Source: Rhabditoides inermis
Lineage: Eukaryota; Nematoda; Chromadorea; Rhabditida; Rhabditidae
NCBI GenBank assembly: GCA_963966185.1
Contig: CAWZYM010000244.1
Coordinates: forward strand, 182,501 to 246,500
Reading direction: 5' to 3'
DNA: 64,000 nt
A program made the position numbers and the translations under genes. The notes beneath the pieces were generated by a model. The model saw nothing but the letters and a program-made list of their open reading frames with translations. It had not been told where the DNA came from and made no database searches. Position 1 is the stretch's first letter; each line of letters starts with the position of its first letter. This document shows positions 57,401 to 64,000 of the stretch, piece by piece.

Positions 57401-60400
57401 TCTCTTTCTTATCTCTCCTACCCAGACACCTCGTTCCCCAGTCTGCTTCCATGCTGATCAACACAGTCTCGGACAGCCAATTCACAGCCTTCTCCATCCT
57501 ATCGCATCCTTCCTCCGCTCTCTCTTTCTTATCTCTCCTACCCAGACACCTCGTTCCCCAGTCTGCTTCCATGCTGATCAACACAGTCTCGGACAGCCAA
57601 TTCACAGCCTTCTCCACCCTATCCCATCCTTCCTCCGCTCTCTCTTTCTTATCTCTCCTACCCAGACACCTCGTTCCCCAGTCTGCTTCCATGCTGATCA
57701 ACACAGTCTCGGACAGCCAATTCACAGCCTTCTCCACCCTATCACATCCTTCCTCCCCTCTCTCTTTCTTATCTCTCCTACCCAGACGCCTCGTTCCCCA
57801 GTCTGCTTCCATGCGGACCAACACAGTCTCGGACAGCCAATGCACAGCCTTCTCCACCCTACCGCAACCTTCCTTCCCTCTCTTTTTATGTCTCTCCTAC
57901 CCAGACGCTTCGTTCCCCAGTCTGCTTCCATGCTGATCAACACAGTCTCGGACAGCCAATGCACAGCCTTTGTCCACCCTACCGCAACCTTCCTTCCCTC
58001 TCTTTTTATGTCTCTCCTACCCAGACGCCTCGTTCCCCAGTCTGCTTCCATGCGTATCCACACAGTCTCGGACAGCCAATTCACAGCCTTCTTCACCCTA
58101 TCACATCCTCCCTTCCCTCTCTTTTTATGTCTCTCCTACCCAGACGCCTCGTTTCCCAGTCTGCTTCCATGCGTATCCACACAGTCTCGGACAGCCAATT
58201 CACAGCCTTCTCCACCCTATCGCATCCTCCCTTCCCTCTCTTTTTATGTCTCTCCTACCCAGACGCCTCGTTCCCCAGTCTGCTTCCATGCGTATCCACA
58301 CAGTCTCGGACAGCCAATTCACAGCCGTCTCCTCCCTATCGCATTCTTCCTTTCCTCTCTTTTTATGTCTCTCCTACCCAGACGCCTCGTTCCCGAGTCT
58401 GCTTCCAACACAGTCTCCGATAGCCAATTCACAGCCTTATCCACCCTATCACATTCTCCCTTCCCTCTCTTTTTATGTCTCTTCTACACAGACGCCTCGT
58501 TCCCCAGTCTGCTTCCATGCTGATCAACACAGTCTCGGACAGCCAATTCACAGCCTTCTCCACCCTATCACATCCTTCCTCCCCTCTCTCTTTTTTATCT
58601 CTCCTACCCAGACGACTCGTTCCCCAGTCTGCTTCCATGCTGATCAACACAGTCTCGGACAGTCAATTCACAGCCTTCCCCACTCTATCACATCCTTCCT
58701 CCGCTCTCTCTTTCTTATCTCTCCTACCCAGACACCTCGTTCCCCAGTCTGCTTCCATGCTGATCAACACAGTCTCGGACAGCCAATTCACAGCCTTCTC
58801 CATCCTATCGCATCCTTCCTCCGCTCTCTCTTTCTTATCTCTCCTACCCAGACACCTCGTTCCCCAGTCTGATTCCATGCTGATCAACACAGTCTCGGAC
58901 AGCCAATTCACAGCCTTCCCCACTCTATCACATCCTTCCTCCGCTCTCTCTTTCTTATCTCTCCTACCCAGACACCTCGTTCCCCAGTCTGCTTCCATGC
59001 TGATCAACACAGTCTCGGACAGCCAATTCACAGCCTTCTCCATCCTATCGCATCCTTCCTCCGCTCTCTCTTTCTTATCTCTCCTACCCAGACACCTCTT
59101 TCCCCAGTCTGCTTCCATGCTGATCAACACAGTCTCGGACAGCCAATTCACAGCCTTCTCCACCCTATCCCATCCTTCCTCCGCTCTCTCTTTCTTATCT
59201 CTCCTACCCAGACACCTCGTTCCCCAGTCTGCTTCCATGCTGATCAACACAGTCTCGGACAGCCAATTCACAGCCTTCTCCACCCTATCACATCCTTCCT
59301 CCCCTCTCTCTTTCTTATCTCTACTACCCAGACGCCTCGTTCCCCAGTCTGCTTCCATGCGGACCAACACAGTCTCGGACAGCCAATGCACAGCCTTCTC
59401 CACCCTACCGCAACCTTCCTTCCCTCTCTTTTTATGTCTCTCCTACCCAGACGCTTCGTTCCCCAGTCTGCTTCCATGCTGATCAACACAGTCTCGGACA
59501 GCCAATGCACAGCCTTTGTCCACCCTACCGCAACCTTCCTTCCCTCTCTTTTTATGTCTCTCCTACCCAGACGCCTCGTTCCCCAGTCTGCTTCCATGCT
59601 GATCAACACAGTCTCGGACAGCCAATTCACAGCCTTCTCCACCCTATCGCATCCTCCCTTCCCTCTCTTTTTATGTCTCTCCTACCCAGACGCCTCGTTC
59701 CCCAGTCTGCTTCCATGCGTATCCACACAGTCTCGGACAGCCAGTTCACAGCCTTCTCCACCCTATCGCATCTCCCTTCCCTCTCTTTTTATGTCTCTCC
59801 TACCCAGACGCCTCGTTGCCCAGTCTGCTACCATGCGTATCCACACAGTCTCGGACAGCCAATTCACAGCCTTCTTCACCCTATCGCATCCTCCCTTCCC
59901 TCTCTTTTTATGTCTCTCCTACCCAGACGCCTCGTTCCCCAGTCTGCTTCCATGCGTATCCACACAGTCTCGGACAGCCAATTCACAGCCTTCTCCACCC
60001 TATCGCATCCTCCCTTCCCTCTCTTTTCATGTCTCTCCTACCCAGACGCCTCGTTCCCCAGTCTGCTTCCATGCTGATCAACACAGTCTGGGACAGCCAA
60101 TTCACAGCCTTCTCCACCCTATCGCATCCTCCCTTCCCTCTCTTTTTATGTCTCTCCTACCCAGACGCCTCGTTCCCCAGTCTGCTTCCATGCGTATCCA
60201 CACAGTCTCGGACAGCCAATTCAGAGCCTTCTTCACCCTATCACATCCTCCCTTCCCTCTCTTTTTATGTCTCTCCTACCCAGACGCCTCGTTTCCCAGT
60301 CTGCTTCCATGCGTATCCACACAGTCTCGGACAGCCAATTCACAGCCTTCTCCACCCTATCGCATCCTCCCTTCCCTCTCTTTTTATGTCTCTCCTACCC

Positions 60401-63400
60401 AGACGCCTCGTTCCCCAGTCTGCTTCCATGCGTATCCACACAGTCTCGGACAGCCAATTCACAGCCGTCTCCTCCCTATCGCATTCTTCCTTTCCTCTCT
60501 TTTTATGTCTCTCCTACCCAGACGCCTCGTTCCCGAGTCTGCTTCCAACACAGTCTCCGATAGCCAATTCACAGCCTTATCCACCCTATCACATTCTCCC
60601 TTCCCTCTCTTTTTATGTCTCTTCTACACAGACGCCTCGTTCCCCAGTCTGCTTCCATGCTGATCAACACAGTCTCGGACAGCCAATTCACAGCCTTCTC
60701 CACCCTATCACATCCTTCCTCCCCTCTCTCTTTCTTATCTCTCCTACCCAGACGACTCGTTCCCCAGTCTGCTTCCATGCTGATCAACACAGTCTCGGAC
60801 AGTCAATTCACAGCCTTCCCCACTCTATCACATCCTTCCTCCGCTCTCTCTTTCTTATCTCTCCTACCCATACGCCTCGTTCTCCAGTCTGCTTCCATGC
60901 GGACCAACACAGTCTCGGGCAGCCAATTCACAGCCTTCTACACCCTATCACATCCTTCCTCCCCTCTCTCTTTCTTATCTCTCCTACCTAGACGCCTCGT
61001 TCCCCAGTCTGCTTCCATGCTGATCAACACAGTCTCGGGCAGCCAATTCACAGCCTTCTCCACCCTATCACATCCTTCCTCCCCTCTCTCTTTCTTATCT
61101 CTCCTACCCAGACGCCTTGTTCCCCAGTCTGCTTCCATGCTGATGAACACAGTCTCGGACAGCAAATTCACAGCCTTCTCCACCCTATCACATCCTCCCT
61201 TCCCTTTCTCTTTCTATGTCTCTCCTACCCAGACGCCTCGTTCCCCAGTCTGCTTCCATGCGGACCAACACAGTCTCGGACAGCCAATTCAGAGCCTTCT
61301 CCACCCTATCACATCCTTCCTCCCCTCTCTCTTTCTTATCTCTCCTACCCAGACGCCTCGTTCCCCAGTCTGCTTCCATGCTGATCAACACAGTCTCGGA
61401 CAGCCAATTCACAGCCTTCTCCACCCTATCACATCCTTCCTCCCCTCTCTCTTTCTTATCTCTCATACCCAGACGCCTTGTTCCCCAGTCTGCTTCCATG
61501 CGGACCAACACAGTCTCGGACAGCCAATTCACAGCCTTCTTCACCCTATCACATCCTTCCTCCCCTCTCTCTTTCTTATCTCTCCTACCCAGACGCCTCG
61601 TTCCCCAGTCTGCTTCCATGCTGATCAACACAGTCTCGGACAGCCAATTCACAGCCTTCTTCACCCTATCACATCCTTCCTCCCCTCTCTCTTTCTTATC
61701 TCTCCTACCCAGACGCCTCGTTCCCCAGTCTGCTTCCATGCGGACCAACACAGTCTCGGACAGCCAATTCACAGCCTTCTCCATCCTATCACATCCTTCC
61801 TCCGCTCTCTCTTTCTTATCTCTCCTACCCAGACACCTCGTTCCCCAGTCTGCTTCCATGCTGATCAACACAGTCTCGGACAGCCAATTCACAGCCTTCT
61901 CCACCCTATCACATCCTTCCTCCCCTCTCTCTTTCTTATCTCTCCTACCCAGACACCTCGTTCCCCAGTCTGCTTCCATGCTGATCAACACAGTCTCGGA
62001 CAGCCAATTCACAGCCTTCCCCACCCTATCACATCCTTCCTCCGCTCTCTCTTTCTTATCTCTCCTACCCAGACACCTCGTTCCCCAGTCTGCTTCCATG
62101 CTGATCAACACAGTTTCGGACAGCCAATTCACAGCCTTCTCCACCGTATCACATCCTTCCTCCGCTCTCTCTTTCTTATCTCTCCTACCCAAACACCTCG
62201 TTCCCCAGTCTGCTTCCATGCTGATCAACACAGTCTCGGACAGCCAATTCACAGCCTTCTCCATCCTATCGCATCCTTCCTCCGCTCTCTCTTTCTTATC
62301 TCTCCTACCCAGACACCTCGTTCCCCAGTCTGATTCCATGCTGATCAACACAGTCTCGGACAGCCAATTCACAGCCTTCCCCACTCTATCACATCCTTCC
62401 TCCGCTCTCTCTTTCTTATCTCTCCTACCCAGACACCTCGTTCCCCAGTCTGCTTCCATGCTGATCAACACAGTCTCGGACAGCCAATTCACAGCCTTCT
62501 CCATCCTATCGCATCCTTCCTCCGCTCTCTCTTTCTTATCTCTCCTACCCAGACACCTCGTTCCCCAGTTTGCTTCCATGCTGATCAACACAGTCTCGGA
62601 CAGCCAATTCACAGCCTTCTCCACCCTATCCCATCCTTCCTCCGCTCTCTCTTTCTTATCTCTCCTACCCAGACACCTCGTTCCCCAGTCTGCTTCCATG
62701 CTGATCAACACAGTCTCGGACAGCCAATTCACAGCCTTCTCCACCCTATCCCATCCTTCCTCCGCTCTCTCTTTCTTATCTCTCCTACCCAGACACCTCG
62801 TTCCCCAGTCTGCTTCCATGCTGATCAACACAGTCTCGGACAGCCAATTCACAGCCTTCTCCACCCTATCACATCCTTCCTCCCCTCTCTCTTTCTTATC
62901 TCTCCTACCCAGACGCCTCGTTCCCCAGTCTGCTTCCATGCTGATCAACACAGTCTCGGACAGACAATCCACAGCCTTCTCCACCCTATCACATCCTTCC
63001 TCCCCTCTCTTTTTATGTCTCTCCTACCCAGACGCCTCGTTCCCCAGTCTGCTTCCATGCTGACCAACACAGTCTCGGACAGCCAATTCACAGCCTTCCT
63101 CCCCTCTCTCTTTTTTATGTCTCTCCTACCCAGACGCCTCGTTCCCCAGTCTGCTTCCATGCGGACCAACACAGTCTCGGACAGCCAATTCACAGCCTTC
63201 TCCACCCTATCACATCCTTACTCCCCTCTCTCTTTCTTATCTCTCCTACCCAGACGCCTCGTTCCCCAGTCTGCTTCCATGCGGACCAACACAGTTTCGG
63301 ACAGCCAATTCACAGCCTTCTCCACCCTATCACATCCTTCCTCCGCTCTCTCTTTCTTATCTCTCCTACCCAAACACCTCGTTCCCCAGTCTGCTTCCAT

Positions 63401-63675
63401 GCTGATCAACACAGTCTCGGACAGCCAATTCACAGCCTTCTCCATCCTATCGCATCCTTCCTCCGCTCTCTCTTTCTTATCTCTCCTACCCAGACACCTC
63501 GTTCCCCAGTCTGATTCCATGCTGATCAACACAGTCTCGGACAGCCAATTCACAGCCTTCCCCACTCTATCACATCCTTCCTCCGCTCTCTCTTTCTTAT
63601 CTCTCCTACCCAGACACCTCGTTCCCCAGTCTGCTTCCATGCTGATCAACACAGTCTCGGACAGCCAATTCACAG
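47740..63675. repeat. Higher-order unit of 7,968 bp, two copies in tandem
   Basis: Sequence at position x recurs at x+7,968 from about 47.74 kb to about 55.7 kb. Rare private variants recur with this spacing, for example the monomer with CCGTCTCCTCCCTATCGCAT (about 50356 and 58324) and the truncated one with CCAACACAGTCTCCGATAGC. Inside each copy a 2,140-bp segment is also duplicated (about 50.36 kb and 52.50 kb). Copy borders are approximate because neighbouring monomers are so alike. Confidence 0.82.
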
Positions 63676-64000
63676 CCTTCTCCATCCTATCGCATCCTTC
63701 CTCCGCTCTCTCTTTCTTATCTCTCCTACCCAGACACCTCGTTCCCCAGTCTGCTTCCATGCTGATCAACACAGTCTCGGACAGCCAATTCACAGCCTTA
63801 TCCACCCTATCCCATCCTTCCTCCGCTCTCTCTTTCTTATCTCTCCTACCCAGACACCTCGTTCCCCAGTCTGCTTCCATGCTGATCAACACAGTCTCGG
63901 ACAGCCAATTCACAGCCTTCTCCACCCTATCACATCCTTCCTCCCCTCTCTCTTTCTTATCTCTCCTATCCAGACGCCTCGTTCCCCAGTCTGCTTCCAT

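Larger units (their letters stand above)
33938..64000. repeat. 30-kb tandem satellite array, ~120-bp monomer (runs off the window)
   Basis: About 250 head-to-tail copies of a monomer of 118-120 bp. The core reads GCTTCCATGC, a variable 8-mer, ACAGTCTCGGACAGCCAATT, CACAGCCTTCTCCACCCTAT, a variable pyrimidine part, CTCTCCTACCCAGACGCCTC, GTTCCCCAGTCT. Two main forms of the pyrimidine part occur: CATCCTCCCTTCCCTCTCTTT followed by a TTATG (119 bp) and CATCCTTCCTCC followed by CTCTCTCTTTCTTAT (120 bp). A third form has TACCGCAACCTTCC. The first copy at the left edge is the most divergent, as expected for an array margin. Long ORFs in it (up to 809 codons) follow from the near-multiple-of-three period and are not treated as genes. 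Confidence 0.98.

Noticed and set aside
34062..64000. Dozens of long ORFs on both strands in the satellite, up to 809 codons
   Set aside because: The 120-bp monomer equals 40 codons, so any frame without a stop in one monomer stays open through the next. Two + frames and one - frame are open at the same time over the same DNA, ends fall at monomer length changes, and there are no introns, start context or domain. They are an arithmetic by-product.
33938..64000. CRISPR array
   Set aside because: Repeats are contiguous with no unique spacers, variation is shared among monomers, and the genome is eukaryotic.

Overview
The window looks like a gene-dense, intron-rich animal genome, most likely a nematode. 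The evidence is many short introns (several of 45-60 nt) with GT donors and T-rich TTTCAG-type acceptors, a serpentine-type seven-transmembrane receptor, the C-terminal end of a muscle immunoglobulin-repeat protein, and closely packed genes on both strands. The species cannot be named from the sequence. Exon joins were made by eye from splice sites and phase, so gene models are reliable in their core exons and weaker at their ends.

Layout, 1-33.9 kb. 1-2273 (+): last 12 visible exons of an Ig-domain giant muscle protein. 3.5-4.5 kb (-): serpentine receptor. 4.9-6.2 kb (-): multi-pass membrane protein resembling organic solute transporter alpha, split by a 0.57 kb GA-rich repeat. 7.1-14.7 kb (-): two head-to-tail non-LTR retrotransposons, each with an intact endonuclease-reverse transcriptase ORF and a 5'-truncated ORF1. 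14.7-18.5 kb (-): an unrecognised charged protein lying just downstream of a NOP9-like ribosome-biogenesis gene. 20.7-21.2 kb (-): a small Cys-containing protein. 21.4-23.0 kb (+): part of a DDB1/CPSF-A-type beta-propeller protein. 23.7-27.1 kb (+): a six-exon IS630/Tc1/mariner-superfamily transposase gene with an acidic linker and a basic tail. 27.6-29.2 kb (+): a USP-type deubiquitinase-like gene. 30.2-33.5 kb (+): an OTU-type cysteine protease-like gene. Three foldback/MITE-like elements and a tRNA-Ala-derived repeat lie between or inside these genes.

33.9-64.0 kb: one uninterrupted tandem array of a ~120-bp monomer (about 250 copies) that runs off the right edge. It has nested higher-order structure: repeated blocks of about 1,660, 2,140 and 7,968 bp. 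The monomer is pyrimidine-rich on the + strand. It is close to a multiple of three with no stop in several frames, so it creates hundreds of long but almost certainly meaningless ORFs on both strands.

The most interesting items are the higher-order satellite; the side-by-side USP-like and OTU-like genes next to a DDB1-like gene and an intron-rich transposase; and the retrotransposon in which ORF1 and ORF2 share one frame and are separated by a single TAG codon.
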